A stretch of 64,000 nucleotides of DNA from Bradyrhizobium sp. SZCCT0148 (lineage in GTDB: Bacteria; Pseudomonadota; Alphaproteobacteria; Rhizobiales; Xanthobacteraceae): NCBI RefSeq assembly GCF_018129985.1, contig NZ_JAFCKT010000003.1, positions 404,501 through 468,500 of the forward strand, given 5' to 3'. Of this stretch, positions 13,616 to 22,168 are shown one piece after another (within the stretch, counting starts at the first letter, position 1; each line of letters begins with the position of its first letter). The notes under the pieces were generated by a model that made no database searches, was not told the DNA's origin, and worked only from the letters and a program-made list of their open reading frames with translations. The position numbers and the translations under genes were made by a program.

Positions 13616-15412
13616 TCAGGACTCCGCGGCCCGTTTGACGTCACTCTGAATCAAGGTCAGCTTTGCGAGCGGCACGCCGGCCTTCAGCAGCCCTTCGCGA
13701 TAATGGGCGAGATCCTCAGGCCGCTTCCAATGGAAGTTGCGCAAGTGACGATCGACATTGAGGGTTGGGTAGTTGGCCATCAGCACGCCGGTCGCCTCGC
13801 TCGCCTCGGCGGTCCGCCCCAATTGTGCCAGGGCCGCAGCGCGGATCGCCAGCGCCTGCATGTGGTTCGGGTTGATGTAGAGCTGCTCTCGCGCCCATGA
13901 CAGGGTCGCGTCATATTGGCGCAACAGATAATGGCTGAAGGCGTTCAGCGCCGCCCATTGGTAGCGCGGGTCGCTGTTGTCGCGCTGCGCGGCCATCGAG
14001 AACAGCTCGATCGCCTCCCGGTGCTCGCCGATGACGAAATGGCAGATGCCGAGCACGCCGCGCGCGCCCATATCGTAGGGATTGAGCGCGACCGCGCGCT
14101 TGGCCGCGTCCATCGCTGCCTCGTAATGCCCTTCCATGGCATGTGCCCAGGACAGGATCGAGAACGTAAAGGACGAGCGCGGGTCAAGCCGGACGCTGGT
14201 CTCAGCGAGGTTCATCGCCTCGGCCCACATCTCGCGCGTGCCCTTGACCCAGCCGAACTGGATGCTCTGGATCTGGATCGTGGCGAGATAGGCGTGCGCG
14301 ATCGACAGTTTGGGATCGACCCTGATGGCTTCCCGGAACAGGTCGACGGCGGCAGTCAGGTCCTCCTTGGTCTGCCGGTAGTAATGCGACAGTCCCTTGA
14401 GAAAGCGATCCCAGGCGGTGACGTCCGTCGAGAGCCGCGCGGGCGCCGAGGCTTCCGCCCGGACGATCTCGGTGGCGATGGCGGCGGACAGATTGGTCGT
14501 GATCTCGTCCTGCATCGCGAAGAAGTCGCCGATGTCGCGGTCGTAGCGGCCGGTCCAGAGCTGCTCGCCGGTCTCCGGCGCGATCAGCTCGGCGGTGACG
14601 CGGATCTTGGCTCCGGCGCGCCGCACCGAACCCTGAACGAGATAGGTGGCGTCGATCTCGCGTGCGATCAGGCGGGTGCTGGTGTTCGTGCCTTTGAAGG
14701 CGAAGGTCGAGTTGCGGCTCAGCACGCGATAGAAGGACTGCAGCGACAGCGCGTGGATCAGATCCTCGGTGAGACCGTCGGAGAAATACTCGTCCTGGGT
14801 ATCGCTGAGATTGGCGAACGGCAGCACGCCGACGATCGCGGTGCGGTACTGTTGCGAGAGGGCGGACGCCTCCCGAAACTGGGGCGCGAGCGCTGGCGCA
14901 CCTTCGGCTGTCCAGGTCCAGACCCCGACTGGGTCCTTGATGTTCTTGAAGCGATGATTACCGGCATCGACCAGCGGGACAGTCAGATGCTTGCTCGCCT
15001 CCTTGTACGCCTTGGCCGAGATCGCAAAGCCGCCGGGGCTCGCCACCGATTCCAGGCGGACGGCAATGTTGACATCGTCACCGAACACCTCGTCCTCGTC
15101 GGCGATGACGTCGCCCATGTGGATGCCGAGGCGGAATTGCATGGTGCGGTCGGCCGGCAGATGGTGGTTACGCTCCGCCATCAGCGTCTGCATCGTGATG
15201 GCGGCCTCGGTGGCGCCGACGATCGAGGGGAATTCCAGCAGGAATCCGTCGCCGGTGTTCTTTACGACGCGGCCGCCGTGATTGAGGATGATGGGATGGA
15301 TCGCGCTGCGATGGGCCTTGAAGGCAGCATGGGTGCCGGCCTCGTCGCTACCCATCATGCGCGAATAGCCGGCGACATCGGCGCAGACGATGGCAGCCAG
15401 ACGTCTTTCCAT
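13616..15412 (-). CDS. Class III adenylate/guanylate cyclase with FlgO-like and TPR regions
   Basis: A 598-residue signalling protein. Residues 1-165 are a class III cyclase domain with both metal-binding aspartates (Asp12 in VCADVAGYS and Asp55 in NTGDGFLLEF), so it should make cyclic AMP or GMP. The middle (about 195-330; VGVLPFANLSDTQDEYFSDG) is the FlgO/TolB-like domain often linked to such cyclases, and the remainder is TPR repeats that probably bind a protein partner. I see no convincing membrane segment. The start at ATG 15412 has GGAG upstream; the frame stays open 22 codons further but those look non-coding. This architecture is multicopy in Bradyrhizobium genomes. Confidence 0.93.
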   Translation of the reverse strand: MERRLAAIVCADVAGYSRMMGSDEAGTHAAFKAHRSAIHPIILNHGGRVVKNTGDGFLLEFPSIVGATEAAITMQTLMAERNHHLPADRTMQFRLGIHMGDVIADEDEVFGDDVNIAVRLESVASPGGFAISAKAYKEASKHLTVPLVDAGNHRFKNIKDPVGVWTWTAEGAPALAPQFREASALSQQYRTAIVGVLPFANLSDTQDEYFSDGLTEDLIHALSLQSFYRVLSRNSTFAFKGTNTSTRLIAREIDATYLVQGSVRRAGAKIRVTAELIAPETGEQLWTGRYDRDIGDFFAMQDEITTNLSAAIATEIVRAEASAPARLSTDVTAWDRFLKGLSHYYRQTKEDLTAAVDLFREAIRVDPKLSIAHAYLATIQIQSIQFGWVKGTREMWAEAMNLAETSVRLDPRSSFTFSILSWAHAMEGHYEAAMDAAKRAVALNPYDMGARGVLGICHFVIGEHREAIELFSMAAQRDNSDPRYQWAALNAFSHYLLRQYDATLSWAREQLYINPNHMQALAIRAAALAQLGRTAEASEATGVLMANYPTLNVDRHLRNFHWKRPEDLAHYREGLLKAGVPLAKLTLIQSDVKRAAES

Positions 15413-15631
15413 TGTCCGGAGCTCCAAGGGAAGGCAAACCCACCCCAGCGTGGCGGTCGGCCGAATCCCGCATTTCAAGAACCAGCCTTTATAAAGCAGA
15501 TGTGGCCGAGCGGAAGTATGATCCGCCCTGCAAATTCGAGGTAAATCCTACGCAATCCCGACGGTGGACGGCGAGGGGCGAACCGACTAAGCGGAACCGC
15601 GACCGTCCGGGCGGCTGCAGAGGCATCTCGC

Positions 15632-16264
15632 ATGTTGGGCATTCAAGAAATCTGGCTCTTCATCCTGTCGGGCGTGCTGCTCAACATCACGCCAGGGCCT
15701 GATTCCGTCTACGTCATCGGCCGCAGCATGCAGATGGGCTGGCGAGGCGGAGCCGCGGCCGCATTCGGCATCAGTTGCGGCTGTCTTGTCCATGTCGCGG
15801 CCGCTGCGATCGGCCTTTCGGCCCTGCTGATGGCTTCGTCGACCGCCTTCTCGATCCTGAAGCTGGTCGGCGCGGCCTATCTCGTGGTCACCGGGCTTCA
15901 GATGCTGTGGTCACGGCCGGTGCTGGCGGCGGCGCTCGACGAGCCGGTTCGGAGCTCGCTGCGGCGGGTCTTCCTCCAGGGGGTTTTCACCAACGCGCTC
16001 AATCCCAAGGTCGCGCTGTTTTTCCTGGCCTTTCTGCCGCAATTCGTCGCCGTCGATTCCGCACACAAGCCGCTCGCCTTCCTGACGCTCGGCCTGATCT
16101 TCATCTTTACAGGGACGCTTTGGTGCCTGGTGCTGGCCGCGTTCGCGGCCAAGGCCGCCCACCGCCTGCGCGAGTCCGAAGGCGCGATCGCCTGGGTCAA
16201 TCGCGCGCTCGGTGGCCTCTTCATCTATCTCGGCATCCGCGTCGCCATGCTGGAGACGCGATAG
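15632..16264 (+). CDS. LysE/RhtB family amino acid exporter
   Basis: A 210-residue inner-membrane protein with about six hydrophobic segments. The N-terminus has the family signature ITPGPDSVYVIGRSMQMGWR, and FTNALNPKVALFFLAFLPQF is the second conserved stretch. Members export amino acids or homoserine lactones using the proton gradient; the substrate here is unknown. GAGG lies nine bases before the ATG at 15632. It is divergent from the cyclase gene. Confidence 0.93.
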   Translation: MLGIQEIWLFILSGVLLNITPGPDSVYVIGRSMQMGWRGGAAAAFGISCGCLVHVAAAAIGLSALLMASSTAFSILKLVGAAYLVVTGLQMLWSRPVLAAALDEPVRSSLRRVFLQGVFTNALNPKVALFFLAFLPQFVAVDSAHKPLAFLTLGLIFIFTGTLWCLVLAAFAAKAAHRLRESEGAIAWVNRALGGLFIYLGIRVAMLETR

Positions 16265-16319
16265 GCTCATTCGAACGAATGACGGGAGCTGGGCTTTTGT
16301 AAGCCACCCAGCAAACGCT

Positions 16320-17072
16320 TTACGCGAACTCCTTCGCCAGCGCGCTGCCGGCCAGATAAACACCAAGCAGGATCATCGCAATCAGGAACCAGCGGCGGAA
16401 CGCATCGGCCGGCATTCGTGCGCGCACCGACTGGCCGATGAACATGCCGGCAAAGGCCATGGCCATGCCAATGGCGCCGGGGACGGCATTGGCCGGCGTC
16501 AGCAATCCGCTGGCGGTGAGGTTGAAGGCGAGCGCCAGCGTCGCCGTCGTGAAGAACACGCCAAGCGCCTGCACCAGTTCGTCCTTCTCCATGCCGATCG
16601 CCTGCATGAACGGCATCGAGGGGATCACCTGCACGCCTGTCGAGGCCGAGATCACGCCAGTGACGACACCGACCACGCCGCCGACCCATTTCTCGTTTCT
16701 GGGCGCCACGTGGAACTGGAATTTGTTCAGCCCGATGATGGCGTAGATCACCAGCAGGACGCCGAGCACGATCGTGCCGTAGCGTGCATGGGGGCCGGTC
16801 AGCGCGCCGGCATTGAGCCAGCAGCCGACCACGGTGCCGATCATCAACGGCCACAGCCGCCTCAGGATGTCGCGCAAATACGGACCGACGAAGGTCTGCC
16901 AGATGTTGGTGACGATGGCAGGCACGATCACGATGGCGATCGCCCGGCTGGGCGCCATGCTCACCGCGAGCAGGCCCATGGACACCGTCGGCAGGCCGAG
17001 CCCGACTACGCCCTTGACGAATCCGGCGAGAAGGAAGACGGCGGCGATGAGGATGAGGAGCGGGTCGATCAT
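16320..17072 (-). CDS. TauE/SafE family sulfite/organic anion exporter
   Basis: A 250-residue inner-membrane protein with about eight hydrophobic helices and the two-fold repeat of the TauE/SafE family (FVKGVVGLGLPTVSMGLLAV in the first half, GVISASTGVQVIPSMPFMQA in the second). Family members move sulfite, sulfoacetate or similar small anions. I start at ATG 17072 (MIDPLLIL), just before the first helix; the frame continues 18 codons upstream with basic, non-membrane residues. A LysR regulator is divergent 89 bases away and may control it. Confidence 0.92.
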   Translation of the reverse strand: MIDPLLILIAAVFLLAGFVKGVVGLGLPTVSMGLLAVSMAPSRAIAIVIVPAIVTNIWQTFVGPYLRDILRRLWPLMIGTVVGCWLNAGALTGPHARYGTIVLGVLLVIYAIIGLNKFQFHVAPRNEKWVGGVVGVVTGVISASTGVQVIPSMPFMQAIGMEKDELVQALGVFFTTATLALAFNLTASGLLTPANAVPGAIGMAMAFAGMFIGQSVRARMPADAFRRWFLIAMILLGVYLAGSALAKEFA

Positions 17073-17161
17073 CGCCGCACATTGACCGAAGCGGCGCCTC
17101 CGCACAATCTGGAGGTTACGGAGCAAGCCTTCGTCTGAGACGAAGTCTGCGGAGACCTGCC

Positions 17162-18052
17162 ATGCGTTTCGACCTCGTCGACCTCCAGCTCTTCATCGCG
17201 GTCGCCGACCAGCGCAGCATCACGCGCGGTGCGGAGCGGTCGCACCTGGCACTGGCCTCCGCCAGCGCGCGCATCAAGGGGCTGGAGGACGCGCTCGGCG
17301 TTGCGCTGCTCAAGCGCGGACGACGCGGCGTCGAACTGACCGCAGCCGGCGAGAGCCTGCTCGACCACGCGCGGCTCGTGATCCATCAGATCGACGCCAT
17401 GCGCGGCGATCTCGCCGGCTTTGCCTCGGGCGTGCGCGCCAGCGTGCACTTCCTCGCCAACACCTCGGGCCTGTCGGAGCACCTGCCGAAGGCGCTGGCC
17501 GGCTTCCTGCGCGAGCATCGCGATGTCGCAGTCGACATCGAGGAGCGCGAGAGCACCGACATCGCAGCCGCAATCACGGCCGGAGCCGCCGATCTCGGCT
17601 TCGCCGCCGAGCACGCGCTGCCCGACCACATCGAGCGCTTCCTGTTCAGCGAGGACCGCCTGGCGCTGGTGACGTCGAAACGCGGCCCGTTCGCCGGCCG
17701 CCGCCAGATCGATTTCCAGGAAGCGGGCAGTTGCGACTTCGTCGGCCTGACCAGCGCCACGGCGCTCCAGATGCATATTGCGAAGCACGCCGCGAGGCTT
17801 GGCATGCGCCCGCATTTCCGCGCGCGCCTGCGCGATTTCGACGCGATCTGCCAGATGGTCGCCGCCGATGTCGGCGTTGCCCTCATCCCCGAAGCCGCCG
17901 CCCGCCGCTGCGCGAAGCTGATGCCGCTCGCCATCATCCGGCTGCGCGATGCCTTCGCCAACCGCCGTCTCGTGATCTGCGCACGCAGCTTCAAGGCGCT
18001 GCCACGGCCGGCCAAAATGTTGGTTGAGCATTTGAGGGCGGAGGCGGTATGA
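17162..18052 (+). CDS. LysR family transcriptional regulator
   Basis: A 296-residue DNA-binding protein. The helix-turn-helix is at residues 1-60 (MRFDLVDLQLFIAVADQRSI, then IKGLEDALGVALLKRGRRG), followed by the periplasmic-binding-like effector domain from about residue 88. LysR proteins usually act on a divergent neighbour, here the TauE/SafE exporter, through the 89-base shared interval. The effector is unknown. Confidence 0.95.
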   Translation: MRFDLVDLQLFIAVADQRSITRGAERSHLALASASARIKGLEDALGVALLKRGRRGVELTAAGESLLDHARLVIHQIDAMRGDLAGFASGVRASVHFLANTSGLSEHLPKALAGFLREHRDVAVDIEERESTDIAAAITAGAADLGFAAEHALPDHIERFLFSEDRLALVTSKRGPFAGRRQIDFQEAGSCDFVGLTSATALQMHIAKHAARLGMRPHFRARLRDFDAICQMVAADVGVALIPEAAARRCAKLMPLAIIRLRDAFANRRLVICARSFKALPRPAKMLVEHLRAEAV

Positions 18053-18097
18053 GGCGACGCGTGTTTTCACGCCTCCGGAGGAGGGTGGGAGAGTGCG

Positions 18098-19063
18098 CTA
18101 CTTCGCCGTCTCGACGCCCGCGTCCTTGATCACCTTGGCCCACTTCTTCGTCTCGTCCGCGATGAATGCGCGGAAATGCTCCGGCTCGTCGCCGACCAGC
18201 GTCGCGCCTTGCGCCGCGAGCTTCTCCTTCACCGCCGGGTCCGCCATGGCCTTGGTGGCGAGAGCATGCAGCGCGGTGACGATCTCGGTCGGCGTGCCCT
18301 TCGGCGCGACCATGCCGTACCAGTTCTCGACGCGCAGATCGGGAAAGCCGGCTTCCGCGAGAGTCGGCACATCGGGTGCGGTCGGCGCGCGCGCGGCCGA
18401 GCCGATCGCGATCGGCCGCAAGGCGCCCGCCTTGACCTGCGGCAGCAGCACGGGAAGATCGAGAAACGTCATCTGCACCTGCTGGCCGAGCAGATCGTTC
18501 ACCGCCGGCGCCGCGCCGCGATAGGGCACATGCACGATGTCGATCCTGGCCGTCAGCTTGAACAATTCACCGGCGAGGTGCGGCAGGCTGCCGGGACCGG
18601 AGGAGGCGAAGTTGAGCTTTCCGGGCTGCGCCTTGGCCAGCGCAATCAGCTCACCGATGTCTTTCGCCGGCACGTTGGTGGCGACCACGAGCATTTCCGG
18701 CACGGTCGCGACCAGCGTGACCGGCGTGAGATCGCTCGAGGTGTCGTAGGCGACCTTCTCCATGCTCGGGCTGATCGCGAGCGCGCCGGCGCTGGAAATC
18801 GCGATGGTGTAACCGTCCGGCGCGGCCTTCGACACCGCGTCGGTGCCGAGCACGCCGCCCTGGCCGCCGCGATTGTCGATCAGCACCGGCTGGCCTGACA
18901 GCTCCGACATGCGCTGGCCGATCACACGCGCGATGATGTCGTTGGGCCCGCCGGCCGGGAACGGCACGATCAGCTTGATCGGCTTGGTGGGAAAATTCTG
19001 CGCGGATGCCAGCGTCGGCAGCAGAAGCAGGAATGTGAGGAGGAGCGCGCGGCGAGTGTTCAT
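18098..19063 (-). CDS. Tripartite tricarboxylate transporter (Bug/TctC) substrate-binding protein
   Basis: A 321-residue periplasmic binding protein with a signal peptide (residues 1-21, ending LASAQN). The family is recognised by PTKPIKLIVPFPAGGPNDII, the downstream GKLNFASSGPGSLPHLAGE, and VPYRGAAPAVNDLLGQQ. Bug proteins capture carboxylates such as citrate or nicotinate. No TctA/TctB membrane partner is encoded nearby, which is common for orphan Bug genes. It starts 16 bases after the hisN-like stop on the same strand, so the two are probably one transcript, though their functions have no evident link. Confidence 0.93.
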   Translation of the reverse strand: MNTRRALLLTFLLLLPTLASAQNFPTKPIKLIVPFPAGGPNDIIARVIGQRMSELSGQPVLIDNRGGQGGVLGTDAVSKAAPDGYTIAISSAGALAISPSMEKVAYDTSSDLTPVTLVATVPEMLVVATNVPAKDIGELIALAKAQPGKLNFASSGPGSLPHLAGELFKLTARIDIVHVPYRGAAPAVNDLLGQQVQMTFLDLPVLLPQVKAGALRPIAIGSAARAPTAPDVPTLAEAGFPDLRVENWYGMVAPKGTPTEIVTALHALATKAMADPAVKEKLAAQGATLVGDEPEHFRAFIADETKKWAKVIKDAGVETAK

Positions 19064-19079
19064 GCAGGCTCCCCGCTCA

Positions 19080-19862
19080 TTAGCCGTTGAGCAGCTTCAG
19101 TGCTTCTTCGTGAACCCGGGCGTCGCCGGCCGCGATGATGCGGCCGCCGCCCTGGGCCGGCTCGCCTTCCCAGGTGGTGACGACGCCGCCGGCGCCGGTC
19201 ACGATCGGGATCAGTGCCGCGATATCGTAAGGCTTGAGCTCGGTCTCGACCACGAGATCGACATGACCTGCCGCCAGCATGCAATAGGAGTAGCAGTCGC
19301 CGCCATAGCGTGACAGGCGCGCGCCCTGCTCGATGCGGTTGAAAATGGCGCGGTCGCGCTCGTTCATCAACAGCGGGCTGGTGGTGTAGGTGGTGGCCTC
19401 CGAAAGCGACTCGCAGCGGCGGACCTGGAGCCGGCGCTCGCCGGACGGGCCATTATAGGTGGCCGAACCATTGTCGCCGGAGAAACGCTCGCCGATGAAG
19501 GGCTGGTGCATCATGCCGTACACCGGCACGCCCTTGTGCAGCAAAGCGATCAGCGTCCCCCAGATCGGAAAGCCGCCGATAAAGGATTTGGTGCCGTCGA
19601 TGGGGTCGAGCACCCAGACATAGTCGGCGTCCTCTCGCTCGTTGCCGAATTCCTCCCCGACGATGCCGTGCTGGGGGAAGTTGGCCTTGATCAGCCGGCG
19701 CATCACCGCCTCCGCGGCGCGATCGGCCTCGGTGACCGGATCGAAATCCTTGGTCTTGCTCTTGTCGTCGATTGACAGCGAGGTGCGGAAGAACGGCAGG
19801 ATGGTTTCGCCGGAGGCGGTGGCGAGCCGTCCGATGAAGGCGGAGAAGTCGATCACCGTCAC
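19080..19862 (-). CDS. hisN: Inositol-monophosphatase family phosphatase, probably histidinol-phosphatase
   Basis: A 260-residue Mg-dependent phosphatase of the IMPase fold. Metal-binding motifs are all present: GEEFG, WVLDPIDGTKSF and KPYDIAALIPI. The RYGGDCYSYCMLAAGHVDL stretch is characteristic of the HisN-type histidinol-phosphatases that replace HisB in many alphaproteobacteria, so the likely reaction is histidinol phosphate to histidinol. SuhB-like inositol phosphatase is the alternative. I choose the GTG start at 19862, with GAGG nine bases upstream, over a TTG at 19877. The sRNA gene at 20200 is the next feature on the upstream side. Confidence 0.88.
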   Translation of the reverse strand: MTVIDFSAFIGRLATASGETILPFFRTSLSIDDKSKTKDFDPVTEADRAAEAVMRRLIKANFPQHGIVGEEFGNEREDADYVWVLDPIDGTKSFIGGFPIWGTLIALLHKGVPVYGMMHQPFIGERFSGDNGSATYNGPSGERRLQVRRCESLSEATTYTTSPLLMNERDRAIFNRIEQGARLSRYGGDCYSYCMLAAGHVDLVVETELKPYDIAALIPIVTGAGGVVTTWEGEPAQGGGRIIAAGDARVHEEALKLLNG

Positions 19863-20164
19863 AAGCCGAATCCTCAAAGCGAAAGTGGAATGAGCTTCCT
19901 CTGCCTAGCTTAATTCGCCGCCGACGTGCAGCGATGTCTTGCATTTGCACCCTGGTATTTTGGATGCCGAAGCCCGCTGCCCTATCGAAGTCATCCGCTG
20001 GCCAAATATCGATCATAGAGTTGAAAACTTAGTTCCGATCATGCCTTGTTCGTATGCAAATGACTATCAACCCATTGAATTTCCTTATCAAAGAAACTGA
20101 ATCTGGGTTTCCGTGGGAGCAATTGAGCCATGTGCGTATTGCATGGGAAACCGCTCAAAAGCCC

Positions 20165-20193
20165 TTGCACTTTGTGCGGCGCGGTCGCATATT
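20165..20193 (+). promoter_or_regulatory. Sigma-70-type promoter of the mmgR-like sRNA
   Basis: TTGCAC at 20165-20170 is followed after exactly 17 bases by CATATT at 20188-20193. Transcription would begin near 20200, two bases before the first stem of the sRNA. The agreement in position is the main support. Confidence 0.6.
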
Positions 20194-20199
20194 GTTGCG

Positions 20200-20289
20200 G
20201 TGCGGTAGCGCTTTGCGTTACCGCTGCCCTCCTTGGGCGTTTCCTCCCTAGACTTGGGCCGCTTCTTCATAAGAAGCGGCCCTTTTTTC
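20200..20289 (+). ncRNA. mmgR: suhB/mmgR (alpha-r8) family trans-acting sRNA
   Basis: An RNA of about 90 bases with three parts: a hairpin (GCGGTAGCGC pairing with GCGTTACCGC, 20202-20224), an unpaired middle holding TTTCCTCCCT (20240-20249), and a terminator stem of 12 perfect pairs (20256-20267 with 20271-20282) followed by TTTTTT. The ten-base TTTCCTCCCT and this two-hairpin layout are the hallmarks of the alphaproteobacterial suhB/MmgR family, which in Sinorhizobium limits polyhydroxybutyrate storage. It even lies beside an IMPase (suhB/hisN) family gene, the context that gave the family its name. The pyrimidine-rich core could pair with ribosome binding sites of targets. The 5' end is inferred from the promoter. 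Confidence 0.78.
20256..20289 (+). terminator. Rho-independent terminator of the sRNA
   Basis: A 12-pair perfect stem with a three-base loop runs into six T residues (20283-20288). No protein gene ends nearby on this strand, which itself argues for a short RNA gene. Confidence 0.9.
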
Positions 20290-20409
20290 TTGGTGCAGGT
20301 TTTTTTATTTTTCCGGCAGGTGTTTCGTTTCGAATTGCGCAGCGAAAGCGAAGCGACGGCGCGTTCGCGCCAGTCAACACCACACGAGCTGACGACGAAA
20401 AGCCGGCCC

Positions 20410-21300
20410 CTATTCCGCCGCGGCCTGGAACGGGCCGAGATCGCCGAACGGAATCGTGGTCGCCAGCACGTCGGCGAGAACGCCGAAGTCGGACGCCACC
20501 TGCGCAAAGCGCGCACCCCGCTCGCGCCGCCGCTCATCCATGTAGATCGCGCGGTTGAGCTCGAGCTGCACCGCGTGCAGGCCGCTCGCGGGATTGCCGT
20601 AATGCTCGGTGATGAAGCCGCCGGCATAGGGCTTGTTGCGGCCGATCGAATAGCCGAGCCCGGTCATGGTCTCCTCGACCCGGTCGGGCAGCAGCGGGGT
20701 GCAACTCGTGCCGTAGCGGTCGCCGATCACGACGTCGGGCCGGCGCGGCTCGTCCCTGCTCACCCCGACCGACGGCATCGAATGGCAGTCGACCAGCACC
20801 ACGGTGCCGAACATCTGGTGCACCTTGTTGATCAGCCGGCGCAGCGCGCGGTGGTAGGGCTTGTACAGCGTCTCGATCCGACCCAGCGCATCGTCGACCA
20901 GGAGGCGCTCGCGATAAATCTCCTGGCCGTCGCCGACCACGCGCGGAATGGTGCCGAGGCCGCCGGCGACCCGCATCGAGCGGGTATTGGCGAAGCTCGG
21001 CAGCCGTCCGCTGAACATGCGGGGATCGAGCTCATAGGGCTCGCGGTTGACGTCGACATAGGAGCGGGGAAAGTTGACCCGCACGGTCGGAAAGCCGCGC
21101 TCGCTGAGATGGCCGATCAGCTCGTCCATGAAGGAATCTTCGGACCGCCGCAGCGTCGGCAGGTCGATCCTGGACGCGGCGAGGAATTCGTCCGGATAGG
21201 TCGAGCCGGAATGGGGCGAGTTGAAGATGACGGGCGCGCGCCATTGCGCGGGCTCAAAGATCTCGAAGGCTGGCGACATCTCGCCGTCAAACCGGGTCAT
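20410..21300 (-). CDS. N-formylglutamate amidohydrolase family protein
   Basis: A 296-residue enzyme of the N-formylglutamate amidohydrolase (HutG-like) family, which releases glutamate and formate at the end of one histidine degradation route. Motifs include VIFNSPHSGSTYPDEF (zinc-binding histidine), FPRSYVDVNREPYELDP, and VLVDCHSMPS. No other hut genes are in the window, so the role may not be histidine catabolism. It is divergent from cpdR, an arrangement I recall from other Rhizobiales. Confidence 0.93.
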   Translation of the reverse strand: MTRFDGEMSPAFEIFEPAQWRAPVIFNSPHSGSTYPDEFLAASRIDLPTLRRSEDSFMDELIGHLSERGFPTVRVNFPRSYVDVNREPYELDPRMFSGRLPSFANTRSMRVAGGLGTIPRVVGDGQEIYRERLLVDDALGRIETLYKPYHRALRRLINKVHQMFGTVVLVDCHSMPSVGVSRDEPRRPDVVIGDRYGTSCTPLLPDRVEETMTGLGYSIGRNKPYAGGFITEHYGNPASGLHAVQLELNRAIYMDERRRERGARFAQVASDFGVLADVLATTIPFGDLGPFQAAAE

Positions 21301-21630
21301 CTTCTCAGGCTTCGTCCCTTCGCGCCGGGATCTGGCAGCGGCCAGACCGCATCGATTCGGCCGATCGAGCGGCTCTTATGTGTCGTCATTGTCGGGAATC
21401 GCAACCATTCTGCCAAGCGAAAAGATGTGATGGTGATTGGAACAGGTCTTAACCGTGTGGGCAGGGAGGCGAGGATGGGTCGCCGCGGCTCGATTGCTTC
21501 GAGCGGTTTTCCGGTTCACAAGAGTCCGGCAGCGCGGCCGGCTCAGGGTAAAGATTTTCACCCCAAATTTACCCTCTGTCGGGCTTAGTGATCTCTGCTG
21601 ATATCCTCTGGGGATGCGACGATTCCTGCC
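21301..21630. other. Intergenic region upstream of cpdR
   Basis: About 330 bases without a supported gene. It must carry promoters for cpdR and the divergent amidohydrolase. An inverted repeat GGTAAA (21547-21552) / TTTACC (21568-21573) lies about 60 bases before the cpdR start and may be an operator. Nothing else stands out. Confidence 0.4.
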
Positions 21631-21990
21631 ATGCCAAAGATCCTGCTCGCCGAAGACGACAACGACATGCGCCGTTTCCTGGTCAAGGCGCTGGAAAACG
21701 CCGGTTTTCAGGTCTCGTCCCATGACAACGGCATGGCCGCCTATCAACGGCTGCGGGAAGAGCCGTTCGAGATGCTGCTCACCGACATCGTGATGCCCGA
21801 GATGGACGGCATCGAGCTTGCCCGCCGGGCCTCGGAACTCGACCCCGACATCAAGATCATGTTCATCACCGGCTTCGCCGCGGTCGCCCTGAACTCGGAT
21901 TCGGACGCCCCCAAGAACGCCAAGGTGCTGTCCAAGCCCGTGCATCTGCGCGAATTGGTCAGCGAAGTGAACAAGATGCTGGCCGCCTAA
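21631..21990 (+). CDS. cpdR: CpdR-like single-domain response regulator
   Basis: A 119-residue receiver domain with no output domain. It carries the acidic pocket (LLAEDDND), the phosphorylated Asp52 in LLTDIVMPEMDG, the switch residues in MFITGFAAVAL and the lysine in VLSKPVHL. The sequence closely follows Caulobacter CpdR, whose unphosphorylated form docks ClpXP at the cell pole and primes degradation of CtrA and other cell-cycle proteins, with CckA/ChpT controlling phosphorylation. The same role is inferred here. tRNA-Val follows 75 bases downstream. Confidence 0.92.
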   Translation: MPKILLAEDDNDMRRFLVKALENAGFQVSSHDNGMAAYQRLREEPFEMLLTDIVMPEMDGIELARRASELDPDIKIMFITGFAAVALNSDSDAPKNAKVLSKPVHLRELVSEVNKMLAA

Positions 21991-22065
21991 ATCGGCCTTG
22001 TTCCGTCCTTGCACAGGGTCCCCTCGTCCGTTATAGGGACCCCACCCGACGCAAGTGGACTATTA

Positions 22066-22140
22066 GGGCGCGTAGCTCAGCGGGAGAGCACTACCTTGAC
22101 ATGGTAGGGGTCACAGGTTCGATCCCTGTCGCGCCCACCA
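22066..22140 (+). tRNA. tRNA-Val (anticodon GAC)
   Basis: Acceptor stem GGGCGCG pairs with CGCGCCC, the anticodon arm is CTACC TTGACAT GGTAG with anticodon GAC, and the T arm is CAGG TTCGATC CCTG preceded by the GGGGTCA variable region. The CCA end is encoded. Length 75. Confidence 0.97.
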
Positions 22141-22168
22141 TCCTTCGCTCGCGATAGCGAGAGAAGGA
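22141..22168 (+). terminator. Hairpin directly after tRNA-Val
   Basis: TCCTTC and CTCGC pair with GAAGGA and GCGAG around GATA, with one internal mismatch. There is no T run, so it may be a processing or termination signal of the tRNA transcript. Confidence 0.55.

Noticed and set aside
20054..20251. Small protein frame of 65 codons
   Set aside because: It overlaps the promoter and most of the sRNA; it has no ribosome site and no protein-like pattern.
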